Below, piece by piece: positions 24,781 to 37,452 of a DNA stretch of 64,000 bases (position 1 is the first letter of the stretch; the number at the start of each line of letters is the position of its first letter). The notes beneath the pieces are model-generated. The model was not told the DNA's origin. It worked only from the letters and a program-made list of their open reading frames with translations, and did no database searches. Origin of the DNA: Ligula intestinalis (taxonomy: Eukaryota > Platyhelminthes > Cestoda > Diphyllobothriidea > Diphyllobothriidae); the NCBI GenBank assembly GCA_036362985.1, contig JAYGXS010000001.1:41502787-41566786 (forward strand), written 5' to 3'. A program made the translations under genes and the position numbers.

Positions 24781-25800
24781 TTATCCACTTATGCAGTCGT
24801 CGGTGTATCCAAGGAAAAGGAAAGGACCCAGAACAGAACCCTGGGGGACCCCACTATCAACTGCCACCTCTGCCGATCGCTGATCACCAATACATACGGT
24901 TTGCGTTCGGCCAGTCAGAAAGTTTTCGATCCATCGCAAAAGGTTTCCTGTTACGTCTAACCTTGTATAGGAGACGTTGATGCGGCACAGTGTCAAATGC
25001 CTTCTTGAAATCTATGAAGACTGCGTGCACCGTGTTTTCTTGATCGAGTGCTCTGGTCCATTGCCCTAGACCGAAGAGCAGATTTGTCAAGCAGGACCGT
25101 CCTCTACAGAATCCGTGCTGTTTATCAGAACGAAGTCGATGACACTCTAAGATTTGCATCAACTCTATTTTGATAATTCGCTCCAGGATTTTGCGACATA
25201 TTGCAGTAAGGCTTATTGGCCTGTAGTTGTTTGCGGACGCCTGACTCCCACTTTTGTGTATGGGTGAGATCCACGCTGTCTTTCAGTCGGATGGCAATTG
25301 GCCTGTGTTTAGGGATGCCCGAAAGAGTAACTGCAGGGGTTCTGACAAATCCACGGCTAGTTCTTTCAACAGCTTTGCTGGTATGTCATCCGGTCCTGGC
25401 GACTTCGCGTCTTGGTGCTTAAGAAGTTCTTGCAGGATAGTGACTTCTGTAAGCACAACTGATTCAATAGTCAGAATCTCCTCGGTACTAAAATTGGTAA
25501 CGGTTAGCTCGACCTCCCTCGTAAAAACTGACTGAAAGAACCCGGATAGATGCTCGGCCTTTGCTTTGTTCTCGCAAATTTCGGCACCTTCATCCGTTTT
25601 TAACAACGGGATGGAGTCTTTATTTCGGGTAGATCGCCTGATGTAGTTGTAGAAGACCTTCGGATTTCCTACTACATGGCTTATTAGGTCACTCCTAAAA
25701 CTTCGGCGGGTTTTTAGTACAAGGCCCTTAACCCTATTTCTCTGCGCTTTGTACTTGTTGTACGACTCGGTGGTATTCTCTCTCCGATACGTTCGAAACA
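24781..25800 (-). pseudogene. LINE reverse transcriptase domain, frameshifted
   Basis: The fingers region ends the long 26419-25283 frame with SPGPDDIPAKLLKELAVDL. Palm motif A (HAVFIDFKKAFDTVPHQRLL) is in 25162-24884. Motif B (GVPQGSVLGPFLF, intact) and motif C are in 24996-24781. Motif C reads YTDD where F/YADD is expected. Two frame changes separate the motifs. Confidence 0.82.
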
Positions 25801-25899
25801 GCTTTTCTTTATGGTTAACCTCCCTCTTCAGCGTGTTTATTAGCCACTGGGGCCTATTTGTGGCTTTCATCTTCGAGATGGGGCAGAACCTGGTGATAA

Positions 25900-26692
25900 G
25901 CCCGTGTAGTACAATTTTTAACACCGTCCAATCCTCGTGGACACACCCGGTGAATGCCTCCCTCCAGTATACACTGCGCACTTTGGTTTTCATTTGGTTA
26001 AAGTTTTCGCGCCATATGTTGCATCTAACGGTCACGCTACGATCAGGTACAGAAAAGAATGAGTACTCCCACTGTAGTACTACGTGGTCGCTTTTGCCTA
26101 GACGAGGTAAACAATTTACGACGTCTACACGGTCAGGCGCTTTTGACAGTACAAGATCTAGGCAGTAAGCCTGTTGCCCTTCATGCTGTCTGATCGGAGA
26201 TAAGACATATTGTGATAGAAAGGCTTTTTGTACCGTGCGTAGGAGTCGGCGATCGAAACTTAATTCTGACCCTGTCGCAGAACTGAGGTTCCAGTTGATA
26301 TGCGGAGAATTAAAGTCACCTATAATCATGACATTGGATCGCACGGCAAATGCTTTAACTTCCTCAATCAGGCTATTGTCTGACTCTGGATCGTTCGACG
26401 GTGGTCGATAAACCACCAAGAATTCAAGGTCTTCAGACCCCGGCGTTCTGACGGTGAGTCAAAGGGCCTCTATATCGGACGCGAGCTGGTCAGGTTTGTT
26501 TGACACGTGCAGGCCATGTCTAACATAGGTGAGCACGCCTTGACGCCCGGCTCTGTCTTTTCGGAACAGCTGAAAACTGGGGAGAGCAACTTCCCGATCG
26601 TCTATCTTTGTGGACAACCATGTTTCTGTTAGACAGGCAATATCTGGTTCCACTTGGTACATAGTAATCTTCAGCTCGCCTAAGTTAGACAA
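25900..26692 (-). pseudogene. LINE AP-endonuclease domain
   Basis: The N-terminal part (26692-26459) has ACLTETWLSTKID and LFRKDRAGRQGVLTYVR; the usual GGG before V is reduced. The second frame starting at 26419 has MVVYRPPSND, VMIIGDFNSPHINW, LDLVLS and GKSDHVVLQW. The E, GDFN and SDH sites are thus intact, but a frame break lies between the two halves near 26440. Confidence 0.8.
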
Positions 26693-26903
26693 CAGGCTTT
26701 GTGCATTGGCTTACATGCACTTTAGTTTCCTTTGTCGGCTTGTTCGGGTAGTTTTTACGTTCGGGCTCAACCCTCCCCCTACTGGGTCGATTGCGTGGTT
26801 ATCCGGAACGGACCTGTCCAAGGTCAGGATAATGGACGTTGTATCACTTGGTTGTTGTAAATGACCAAGTTTCGTTCTCCTTTGCTGTGTCGCTCCTTCA
26901 TTT

Positions 26904-27215
26904 CTAAAACGAATTGACAACGTTTGTCTCGTTCTGCAACTGAGAAATCCTGCTGAAAAAAACTCCCGGATGAGAGTATTTTATTCTGAAACGCTTAGAC
27001 AGGATGAGCTTTGCTTCATGGCTGCTGGCCATGACCACCTTCAGAGGTCTGGGACGCATCGATCCAGTTGGGCCCTCTGACCGTTTTCCAAGGCGGAATG
27101 CCTTAACGTACTCGATTGTTACGTTGGGTCCCAGCATTTTGTTCATAAGCGCACCGAAGAGCTGGATGTCTGCGGAATGCCGTTCCATGGGAGTGGTTGC
27201 GGTTGATTCTGCCAA
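26904..27215 (-). pseudogene. LINE ORF1 RRM-like segment
   Basis: The frame contains VEYVKAFRLGKR-type sequence (IEYVKAFRLGKRSEGP), then RPRPLKVVMASSHEAKLIL and a Phe/Tyr-rich end. The pattern LGKR, RPRPLKV, S-EA-LIL is typical of the RNA-recognition-like domain in ORF1 of CR1-type LINEs. It is separated from the upstream part by the N gap, so whether the two were one frame cannot be seen. Confidence 0.65.
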
Positions 27216-27295
27216 TCCCTGTATTATGACGTTGGATTCTCTCCTAGCGACATTTTTACGCCTACGACATTGTCGCTTACTTTCTGACTAACAGC

Positions 27296-27305
27296 NNNNN
27301 NNNNN
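27296..27305. other. assembly gap (10 N)
   Basis: Ten unknown bases between the repeat-rich and RRM-like portions of the LINE ORF1. The real length of missing sequence is unknown. The nearby tandem repeats may have caused the break. Confidence 0.98.
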
Positions 27306-27358
27306 TTGACGGTTATGTTTGAGACCGGAGTCTATTGGTGCAGTACCAGCCTTGTTTT

Positions 27359-28549
27359 CTACTGCGGGCCTCGGGCTCGGGTTGGCCGATATTCTTGCTT
27401 CACGGCCATGGACTGCGGTGCGATTTCCATGCAGTTTTGCGGAGCCAGGCGCTTAATCTTTGAGGGCCTTAACACTCGTATCTTTTTTGTCAACAGCGAG
27501 CTTGTAAAAATCTGAATCAGCTGTGGCAACTTTGTCAGTTTGGGGGCCTTCACTCCGAGTTTTGGCACGCTCTTGCCTGTTTTTATGTGCGCCTTTACTT
27601 GAAGTATTGACGCACCTGTATCTACTTTGTTGGCAGGAAGGTTTTTCAAATGTACCTCAACTGCGTCTACTTGGTCAGCTGTTTGGGCATTCACTTCAAA
27701 TGTTGGCACATTCGTGTCTTCTGTTGACGAAGCCTTAACTGTAGATGCTGGCACACTCTTATCGTTTTTGTTTTTGTCAACTGTGGGGTTGTTCAAATTT
27801 TCCTCATCTGCGTCAATTTGGCCGACGTTGGAGGCCATCACCCTAAATGTTGACACCCTTGTATCTACTTTGCTGGCAGAGAGGGTTTTCAAATTTACAT
27901 CAAATGCGTCTGCTTGGTAAGCTGTTTTGGCCTTTACTTTAAGTGTTAGCACACTCGTGTCTTTTGTTGTGGAAGTCTTGACTTTAGGTGCTAGCACACT
28001 CTTATCGTTTTTATCGACTGTGAAGTTCTTAAAATTTTTCGCAGCTGCGGCAATTCGGTCAACGTTGGAGGCCTTTAATCGAAGTGTTGACGCCCTTGTG
28101 TCTACTTTGCCGGCTGGAAGTTTTTTAACATTCGCCGCATTTGCGTGCAGTTCTTTCGTCCTACCAGAACGCAGTTGTCTCGGCGCAGATATTTGGCCCT
28201 GGGCAACTTCTTGTTCCTCTCGAATCTTTATTCGTGCGGTTTTGTTGATTTTAGCTCTGGATAGGGGTGAGATCGATTCTGCGGGTGAACGTTTCAATCG
28301 CCTTTTGGCAACTTTAACGGTCCTGGGGCTCAAGTTTGCCTGACACTGTACACTCTGGCACGTTTGTGTATGCTTGTCCTCCGATTTGGGCGTGTCTGGA
28401 CCTATTAGGTGTTGGCTGCTAACAAGCGCCCTTAATGTTGATAAGAGCTGTGGATTGCAACTTGTTTCGTCAATTGGCCTTAACTTGTCGAGATTAAGCA
28501 GTTCTACAAGTATTTCTGATTGTAGGTTCGTAAGACACTGTAGTCCCAT
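27359..28549 (-). CDS. LINE ORF1 protein with internal tandem repeats (5' part)
   Basis: A 396-codon uninterrupted frame rich in Lys, Ala, Thr and Ser. After a leader with basic clusters (KRRLKRSP, 82-89), residues about 141-219, 220-300 and 301-336 form 2.4 diverged copies of a unit of about 80 residues. Each copy starts with a K-L/T-P/S-A-x-KVDT motif, and the first two contain VDKN(K)NDKSV. It lies 5' of the RRM-like part of ORF1. The repeat portion is probably intrinsically disordered and would bind RNA. The frame ends near an assembly gap, so the true C-terminus is uncertain. Confidence 0.6.
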   Translation of the reverse strand: MGLQCLTNLQSEILVELLNLDKLRPIDETSCNPQLLSTLRALVSSQHLIGPDTPKSEDKHTQTCQSVQCQANLSPRTVKVAKRRLKRSPAESISPLSRAKINKTARIKIREEQEVAQGQISAPRQLRSGRTKELHANAANVKKLPAGKVDTRASTLRLKASNVDRIAAAAKNFKNFTVDKNDKSVLAPKVKTSTTKDTSVLTLKVKAKTAYQADAFDVNLKTLSASKVDTRVSTFRVMASNVGQIDADEENLNNPTVDKNKNDKSVPASTVKASSTEDTNVPTFEVNAQTADQVDAVEVHLKNLPANKVDTGASILQVKAHIKTGKSVPKLGVKAPKLTKLPQLIQIFTSSLLTKKIRVLRPSKIKRLAPQNCMEIAPQSMAVKQEYRPTRARGPQ

Positions 28550-31500
28550 TACTTTTTGCCTTCGTCTTGCTCAAAAATTCAAACCGCGCGGGTTCAATTT
28601 AGATCTTATATCCGTCTCTAGTAAATTGGCTTATTCTGTGATTCGTCTAGAAGAACTTTAAGACCTGCCTGCTGTTCAAACACTGTTAAGGTCAACGCTG
28701 ACAAAATTGCGCACAGCCAGTTAAGTGAATACACCAACAAAATACGTCCAACTGAAGTGGTTATAGTTAATTTGCATTATGTACGCCTTATATCTGCCGT
28801 GAAGAACACTCGGAACATTTCTTTTGTGAAAAGTAGTAACAAAGACCACAGGATTACAATGACCATGCCTGGCTTATTAATTACCATCAGCCTGTTCCTC
28901 ACGGAACGGATATCTTAATAATCAAGACTTTGAGGTGGAGCTTTCCTTTAGTAAACGTCGTTCCAAGACCATGAACAGCTGATACTAGAATTTTTTATGC
29001 GCGTAATGTTATACCTATCCGATTGCAGTGAAGAAAGCATTTTGTTCATTTAGCTGGGAGGCTTACCGAAGTTTAATACTTGCAAGCAAAATAAATGGGA
29101 AGAAGATCGACACAGGAAACCAATCAATGATTAGGGGTAAATAATTTTGTTAAAATGATCGCTTGCCTATCTAACGTGACAAAAGTCACAACTTGATCTG
29201 TAATCAACTTGCTTTGCTGATTTGGAAAAAGGAGTTATTAAAGAGCGCAGATCGCACACCAAAGTTGCTGTCAGGATCTACTTGTTTGATTCGTTTTTTG
29301 AAAAGCGAAACAAAAACTTGATATTTTAAAGTCACTGGATCTCTGCAGAGTATTTCGTTACATCAGAAATTTAAAACTATTTCATGTTCTACCGCTACTT
29401 AAGAGCGGACCAATAAAGCATGCTCGGTTATTTATTGCACCTTCATCCTTTTTGTTCATAAATGCTTGATGCTGTCAATCGTATGGTTTACCACCAACGA
29501 CCTGCCCCTAATCTTACCAAGAATAAAGTCAAGCTGATGACATTATCGACCCAGTAAACGGTACGCTGCCATCATGCAAGTAGTATCCTGGGCATGCACC
29601 CAAGTGCGAGATGCTAAGTACACAGTTGGTCATACTGGTCACTGTGATATCTGTAGGTGCCATGTTAAGTCAGCTGTTCTGTTTTTGAATTAAATATTCT
29701 TTTTATCTTGGCCATTCAAACTGCTAATGCCCATGATCAGGCCTTATTCTGTTCACTCTAAAAGTTTTTTTAGCCTACCTTTTGTTTCGTACTTGCCAGT
29801 AAGCGTCAAAACAGTGTAATTTGGTTGTCATTCAGTAAGGGTAGATATCACAATTCGTGACACGGCTGTCTGATTCTGGTTGCAGTATACTGAGGAAACT
29901 ATGAAGGATGAAGTTCGCTCAAGTATGTTTTATTCTCAGACTGCATCGGTTTTCTAACGAAAATTACATGAAAAGTTAACGCGATGGAAGTATTATCATA
30001 AAAGACACTGACTTAACGACTATTTTACACACTTTGCCGTATTACTACATCCAGCGTCACAGTCATAATTTTAATTACTTTTGTTATTTGTTCCCAAAAT
30101 ATGGGGAAGTGTATAGGGGACATTGTATGCTGTATATTTTGCTATATTAAAATCGGCGAAGCCTGCGCTACAACTGTCAACGTCTGAGTTGTAAAATTGC
30201 AAAATGCTCAACCACTCGGTTTTGTTTCTGAATACCATTGCCTATTGCAGAGTTATATTTTTGCTGATTGTAAATTTCTCTTTTAGCATTTCGAAAACTA
30301 ATAGATTAATTGAATCAAGTGTTATTGCTAGAGATATTGATGTAAACAACGTTGTTAAACCTAAGTTCAGTATTTCTAAGAGTAATATGTATTACCTTCA
30401 AAAACAACTATTTCGGATCTCAAAAGCGCGCTTGCATAGATGAGAAGTGAGATTGTAGCCAGAGCAAGATAACATCAAGAATGTCCGTTCTCATTGCGTA
30501 AGTGATTAGTTAAAATTTAAGTTTACTCTAGGCATATAGGTCATATAAAATGGTAATTAATTTTTATTTAAACGTCAAATATGTGTTAAGTTATATCGTG
30601 CTCATCATCGCCGGACGAGGAAGAAGAAGAGGTGGCAAGTGTTTTGTTATATAAAGTCTTATAAAGAGCTTCAGGGTATAAGAATAACGTGTGCTAGAGC
30701 ACGTTTGCCGTCGATTATTTTCGTTAAAATTGAGGAAATATGCTGAAATGGGTAGCATATTTTTTTCAAAAATGTCATCTAGAGACTCACAGGCAATCAT
30801 GCTTTTGAAAGTAGCTTCGACAATTAGCTGATTGACTTAAAAACGCGAATTAAACAATTTTTTGTCAAAGATCAAAAAGAAGCCATGAAATACATACCTG
30901 TAGCATGTGAACCCATGTTGAAAGGCCGAAATGTTTTCTTCTTCAATAAAAAGATCAGTAGTATATTGATGAAAGTGAAAATTTGGTTAATGCGACACCC
31001 CCAGCAATAGGCTTTGCGCATGTCAAAATAATGTATTAATGATTTTGAACTTGTAGGCACAAGTTACCGCTACCGATGAGAACTTTTGCTCACATTGTAT
31101 GATTGTTCGCAGTCGGCCAACTATTGCTTAGGATGCTGTTTGTTTGCTTTAACTATGTCTCTGTGGGAAACCTTCAAAACACTTGCAGTCTGCGCTTAGG
31201 AAGATAAACATTAATTCAGGTAATTGTCATTGATTTGCTTCATATTGCCAAAACTTTAAATATAAATGTACAGCGTGCAACAAACAGTATGAATAGAGAA
31301 ATTCACGTGAACTAAATAGAGGCTTCGGTTTCGCTCTTTCAGATTAATGGGCATAGTAAGACAGCATTTTAGAGCATGTTTCTTAACAAATATGCAGTTT
31401 CTTCGACGGTGAATCTCTAACGAACCTCAGAAGACACTAATTTTTAGTTAACTCTAGTATCGCTATTCAGATGCGGTCTAGCGATGTCTTTAAAAGGGTT

Positions 31501-34382
31501 TCTACGCATAAAAGAAATATAATGGTAGGACCTTTTCGTACCACTGATCAGTGATTTGGTAGTAAAGATGACTAACTGCGAACAATATTGAGATTATTTT
31601 TTTATTCGGTTTTTCTGAACAGAAAACCATTTGCATTTATAAGATGCTACAGAGTTTTGATGACGGCCTTTCGGACGTTCGCCCTTCATAAGTGGAGTCT
31701 TGAGAGTTCAATGGGTGTCTCTTACAAAATGAACTTAGTACTGAAGGTATTCGCTATAATTCAGTCATATTGCAACATTTTCTGCAAGCGAATTAATAAA
31801 AAACAGAAAGGATTGCCGTTTCTCCACCTATTCCGTTGACTTATAAGTTTCTCAAGGTTTAATTCTTCCACTTACCTATAGTTTAGACGCTGTGGAGAAC
31901 GTGATGCTCATAATTAAGGGGATAGAATGTCCAGTTTAATTATTCGAGGAGTTTGAGCGACAGATAAGGGTTTATAGGCTCACAGTTGACGTACTATCAT
32001 CTGATAACAGAAAAAAAGTCAAAGATAATCATCTAAGTGTCGTTTCTGGTTGCGGGTTATAATTTGCGTTCACCAAATATATTTTGCACAAGCAATTCGA
32101 TCTATCACCAAGATAACTTCCTAAACAAATAATTATTTTAGCCAGTATTGGGCGATATTGGCCTTGCCTTGGGTCAGTTTTAATGACAGTTTCATAGGGG
32201 ATCTGCACTTTATTTTTGGAAAATTAACCGAAAATGTATTCGCTGATTTAAACAACACAAAATGGAAGTAAACGAACACTCTAAGGGTAATTTCTTTCTA
32301 GCTATCGTATCGGGTATGAAAAGTTTTACACTCGCATCTAGATTCAGAAGCGTAATGCGTGCCGTTTTTACAGTCGCCTGATGCAAATGCACGAAGAAGA
32401 CTGCAAAAAAGAAAGACCTTTTAAAGATGCGGATGATCACTGAGTGTTAGGATTTACGGCCAATTACTTTCCTGTCGCAAAGTAAGCTTAACCTAGGTAT
32501 ACTTTTAGAAGTAAGGCACAGTATTTTTCCGGTCCAAAACTACTCGTGAGAGCTCCTTAAAGGAGTAGATTATAGATCCGTGCACAGTACATAAAGCTGA
32601 AATTCCGGGGAAAAATATATTAGACTGTAAAAGCAAAGTAATTATTATTGTTTGTCAAACTGTTTTTCTTTGCTCAGGTAAAAGGTTGATTTCGTAAATT
32701 TTCCTATCTCCGCACGGATCAGGAAGAAGATATTTTGAAGACTTTACATCAAACGCGCTCGTTAATATCGGTTTATTCTTTACTGTTTGTAATTATTGCT
32801 ATATTACCGTCGTTTTGTATTGTTCTCATTAAATAGAGATTCACCTGGCAGTCCGAAGGCAGTTTACTTAATATTTAGCATTTACCAGGATGTAAATGAT
32901 GGACATTCAATCAATTTTTGGGTAACAATATTCCTTGATGCTATCGTGCAAAACGTGTGACAGTTAACTTTCTTTCAGGGCTACTGTTTAAAATCAGAAG
33001 TTTCCGGCAGGCTTGCAGATTGCTTATCTCGCCCTTTTCTCGTAAATTTACTTTTCTACCGTAAGAGCAGCAATGCTCACAAATGGCATTTAGTTCAAGA
33101 GACTTATTCGGCTAAATGATTATCAAACCTTTTTTTCCTTATTTACGTTTGGCATTCACATCAATCCAATAATGCAAGTGAAAGATAACTTAAAGTGTGC
33201 AAAATGGGTCAGTTTGGAATTGGTACGGAAAAAGTCTTTCCTCCAATTCTCTTTCTTGCCTTTTTAGCAGCAGCAAAAGCCATTATTAAGAGCTGATATG
33301 ACAGCACTGTGGTGGTTCTAACTTGCTGGTTAGTTAGGACGTTACCAGGGAAACGTTGTCAATGAAGGTGCACGTGCCACCTATACGAAACTTATCGCTT
33401 CAATCGGAATTTATATCTACATTCCGATGCGCCTAGTTATAATACAAGCCGTAAAACGTGCAGTGCGCCTACTGACGCTTTTTATACCCTGGATTGACAA
33501 TGGGATGGCTATAGCAAGATCGCGAGTCAATTATACGGCTACAAAGGCGCAGTTTATGTTTTAAACAGAGTTGTACAGCTAGACCAGTAATTATATTTCT
33601 TACACATCTACCAGTTTTAAGGGTTTCCGGGGCTAAATTACTTCTTCTGTCTTTACTTATTGATGTTTTTATTAGAGAATTGCCCAGGTCGAGTCAGCGA
33701 ATTATCTGATAAAACGTAGCTAATATTCTGAAATTGGTTTCATATTTAACAAATTTATCAGTGGGATTGTACTATAAACTATCGTGCAGCTTGACTAAAA
33801 GTCTAAAAAGTTCGTTAAAGCGTACCGGCTTTCGAATGTGCTTTTTTCCGGCGGCCTGCAAAACGTCAGTCGACGCCAATCGCATACGAGAGAAGAAAGA
33901 ATTTAACACGAATTCTTTGAAATAAAAAATTTTGATAGCGAGAAAAACATGAGCTATTAATTCCTCCGCTGGCAACCCACGACTCCTTTAAGCTTTGTGC
34001 GCATGGAAAGGTAGACAGTAGGTTAAATTTTTCTAATTATGAAAAGCACAACGAAAGTCACCACAATAATAGATCATCTCAGGTTGTAAGGGTGGGACGT
34101 ATCAGGCGAAAGCAAGAGTTAGTAAAATATTATAGTGAATAAAAGTAAAATATTGATAGGAAGAATCATTCAAATAACCTAATATTTGGCATTAAAAATT
34201 TGCGATAATTAAACAACGAAATAAAACCAAAACGAAGCAAAAACTCTGCAAATTGCAGGACTGTGCAAGTTGCTGAACTGCAAAAATTGCGGACAGACAC
34301 AAAGAAATTCGAATTTTTGAAATTAAACTACAAATTTGAGGGATCGGATTTTACCCCATTTGTAAGCCGATAGGCAACCGCA
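28550..34382. other. long intergenic stretch, no gene recognised
   Basis: AT-rich, with stops frequent in all frames. The first 100-150 bases probably include the LINE 5' UTR. A weak SINE 3' remnant lies at about 28850-28905 on the minus strand. I see no exon with convincing splice borders. Confidence 0.5.
28850..28905 (-). repeat. SINE 3' remnant
   Basis: Read on the minus strand, GGCTGATGGTAATTAATAAG then GGCATGGTCATTGTAATC follows the spacing of the SINE tail elsewhere in the window. It is well diverged and has no tRNA-like head. Confidence 0.35.
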
Positions 34383-34645
34383 TGTCTCTAATTGATCTAA
34401 ACTAACCTAAATACGATAAATGTAAGAAAAGTAAGCTTACCACACCAAAAGTAATCTCAATTTATATAAGACTGATAAAACTAAATAATAAGCTAAAAAC
34501 TAAACAAAGAATTAAACTGAAATTCAAACTAAACGTACTCCCCTAAGATAAACTAAAGCAAACTAACTAAACCGAATACTTCACCAAAACTAGTAAAACC
34601 TCATAGCAAAGTAAAGTGAACAAAGGTCACATAAACTACGCTAAA
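34383..34645. repeat. degenerate low-complexity tract rich in CTAAAC/AACTAA
   Basis: About 260 bases nearly devoid of G on the plus strand, with repeated AACTAA, CTAAAC and CTAACC-like words. The strand bias and short period suggest a decayed minisatellite, perhaps from C-strand telomere-type repeats. Confidence 0.45.
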
Positions 34646-37452
34646 ACTGGAGGGATGCTTGATATAGTGGTCATGGTACTGTTCTTGTTTAAACGCTTTA
34701 AGTATCGCCGATGTTAAAGAAAATAAGGCTTACAGCCTTCTTCTTTCTTCAAATGCATAATTCGTTCACCAAACGTCGCCGTTGGCTCGGGTGCATTTGA
34801 AAAATAGAGTCATTTATCATCGGATTGCGCAGCCCTTTTAGTGTGTATCAAGTACAATCAGACGATATCAGCATGTGGCATGTGGGCTGCTCCAAGCGCA
34901 ATTAGGTGTAATTCTATCGGCTGGGTTCCGCCACATACTGATTTTGGAATGACACCTTATCGTTTGTAGGCTAGACCTTCTCCAATTTGTATTCAGACTT
35001 CCCACGTGACAATTGCCGGAGCCTCTCTCGTCAAGCAAGCTAGTAAGGAAGATAGCCTTCATCTGCAGTTGTCCACTGTTTAGCGTCAATATATATACAT
35101 AGCTAAAAAACGCCAACATTATTTTTGCCCCTGGCCTGCTTTTAACATAACGTATGACTAATAGGGGCTGTCGCTATCTACAGCCGCATGGATACCAGTG
35201 TGCTTTTTAGAGGAACAAGGTTATCAAAATAGTCAATGATCAAGTACCTTGTGTTAACGAAATTAACGGTGCTGTTTGTACAGACGGCAAATTTCCCAAA
35301 GAGAGAGGGATTTCGCTCTTGCCATTGGGACGACTAGGTGATGAAGTTTTCGATTGAGGTAACTTTTGTCCCTGACATTATTTATAACTCTATTTAAGGC
35401 CTCCTTTAGTGCCGCTACCATTACTGATGGCAGTTAAGAGGCGGAGCCTGGTCATAAGCTACTAAAGTGTCAGGATTTGAACCGCCTGAACTCCGCCTCT
35501 TTCGTCTTCTTGACTTCTCTGACTCGGTATCCAGCGGTCACGCCTATGTAAAACCCAATGAGAACAGCTATCAAGGCAGTACGTCACTATTTAGCAAAAT
35601 AGTAAAGGATAAACAATGCACAAACCTCAACACTGGATACACAGACTCAAGAGCGAAGGGAGTCGGCCAAATCAGCTGACTTTTGACAAAGGAATAACGC
35701 AAATTCAACAACAACGTCATGCAGAGCGAAACTAGTCTTGAGAAAGCATGTATGTGTTAGAAGGAGAAGAGGCGTGGCTTTGCTTTTTCATGATTTCAGA
35801 AAGCAATTCATGTGGCTTCAGGACTGATTTGAAACACCAGCGCGAAAAGCGGAGTCGTGAACAGAGGTAATGTGAAATTGTCAGCGGCGGGGAATGCCTG
35901 GACGAGTGGATCTCGGGGGGGCCGGGGCAATGGGGCAAGGGGGGGGGGGGGGGCGAAATGATTGCCCCTGATGTAAGCGGGGGCCGACAGCATCGTGGAA
36001 AAAGGTGATAACAAGCAAGGCAGCCGAACCGTGGGGGAGGGGGATGAGGGCAATGATCAGTCATGTGCAATCGAGTGAAAGGGTAAACCCGGTAGGGTGA
36101 CAAAAATTCAAGTAACGAAAGAGCTAGCCTTAATAGGAGGGGAACAATCGTATTTAGGCCGGACAGGAGTTTTGCTGGAAAAGGGACATGAAGAATTTCA
36201 ATTTTTCAGCCGGAAATAACACCGAAACTGTCATGGTATTTCAATACAACTTTTTTCCATGTTTTAGAAACAAATATAAACTTTGAAATACCAAGATCAG
36301 ACCGATATAGCGGAAAACTTCGATAGTCTTTGTAAAAAATCAGTTTGATCGGTATTTATCGGAGGACATATCCAAAAATGACAGGTATAGTCCCAGGAGA
36401 GGTCAGATAAGCTGCCTCTCCCAGTCGTGGCCTCGAAATGCACTATTATAATAATGGATATGTTCCAAAATCATCAATTTTTATAACATTTTTGACATAA
36501 TAATGGTCTCTTCGTACTGAATTGGGAATGGTGCTACTGGAATTTAATAAGCATACAAAGAAAAAATGTGCGTTCCGTGTAGTTGATTGTCTGTAGTTTA
36601 ACAGATCACTTTGCACAGGTTAAAGGCGGCAAATGTTAAGAAATTAAAACGCAACCATTTGCTTTTCACCCCACTCACGTAAATTCAAGAACCATTCAGA
36701 ATTTTGTGAAAATAGCATATGCATTTGCAGTTTTTGGCACAAGAAAGAATAGTAGCTAGTCGGTACTGCTTATATATTAAACTGAGTTCAGTTAATTGGT
36801 ATAAGTGGAGATTTTAGGCCCAAAATAAAGCCAAGTTAATGTCCTCAGCTTGAAGGAAGCTGGGTTATTTTGTCCATCTTTGCTCACAGGAATAAGTAAG
36901 TCACTTGAAAAATTTGGTAAAAGTACACACACCGCAGTTGCAAGCAGAATACAAGGAGGCAAAGCGCAATACTAAGCAGGTTACTTTTGTTTGATTTCTT
37001 TGATACGGAGCATTCAAAGTTGACTATAAGTACAGTTTGGAGTGAGAAAATGGGTGCAAGCATTTATTTGGCAAGCAAAAATAAACGGACTGACAGACTT
37101 TTTGAAGTTTTTTAAAAGAAATGACTGCATGTAAAGGCAGTGAATTAAAAATAAGACTGAACAGAAGTATACCACAATTATGAGCACACAGACTGATCAT
37201 CTGAATGCATGGGACTTAGTGCGACAAAGAAAACCGCTAGGAACTGTATGAATAAATGTATTATATGGCGGGCGCTACACGAGTGAACATGCTTTTCAAA
37301 GCAAGTAATCAATAATAAAAGCTGCCTCGTCTCTCTCCGTCACGTGGATGTCCGCTGACATGCACGGACACCTGAATCATCCTGCAAGGCCACCGATAAA
37401 TTAACGCGAAACCCGAAGCCTTGCCGCTGTGTCTGGAAAACAAATTACCATC
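34646..37452. other. no gene recognised; 5' flank of the oxidase gene
   Basis: The region contains a small hairpin near 35434-35499, a G-rich tract at 35914-36050, and AT-rich DNA up to the oxidase start. A stop codon in frame at 37402 limits the first coding exon. No TATA box is evident just upstream of 37453. Confidence 0.45.
35914..36050 (+). repeat. G-rich tract with a 16-G run
   Basis: Plus strand: runs of seven, four and four G, then 16 consecutive G at 35939-35954, then more G runs at about 36031-36050. The spacing would allow G-quadruplex formation. Homopolymer length may be unreliable in the assembly. Confidence 0.7.

Larger units (their letters stand above)
23980..28549 (-). mobile_element. 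second CR1/Jockey-type LINE, near full length, frameshifted
   Basis: On the minus strand the order is ORF1 (28549-27359 plus 27215-26904), AP endonuclease (26692 to about 25900), reverse transcriptase (about 25800-24781) and the C-terminus (24693-23980). The element is distinct in sequence from the one at 17-21 kb but has the same layout and orientation. A 10-N gap interrupts ORF1. Several frameshifts disable ORF2. Confidence 0.88.

Noticed and set aside
35430..35500. Box-B-like GGTTCAAATCC on the minus strand
   Set aside because: No A box in the right place. The match lies inside a small GAGGCGGAG hairpin and cannot form a tRNA.
35732..36103. Proline-rich 123-codon minus-strand frame
   Set aside because: It is the complement of the G-rich tract; composition alone explains it.
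37429..37452. GTG start for the oxidase
   Set aside because: In an animal nuclear gene an ATG start is expected, and the first in-frame ATG at 37453 has a fair context.
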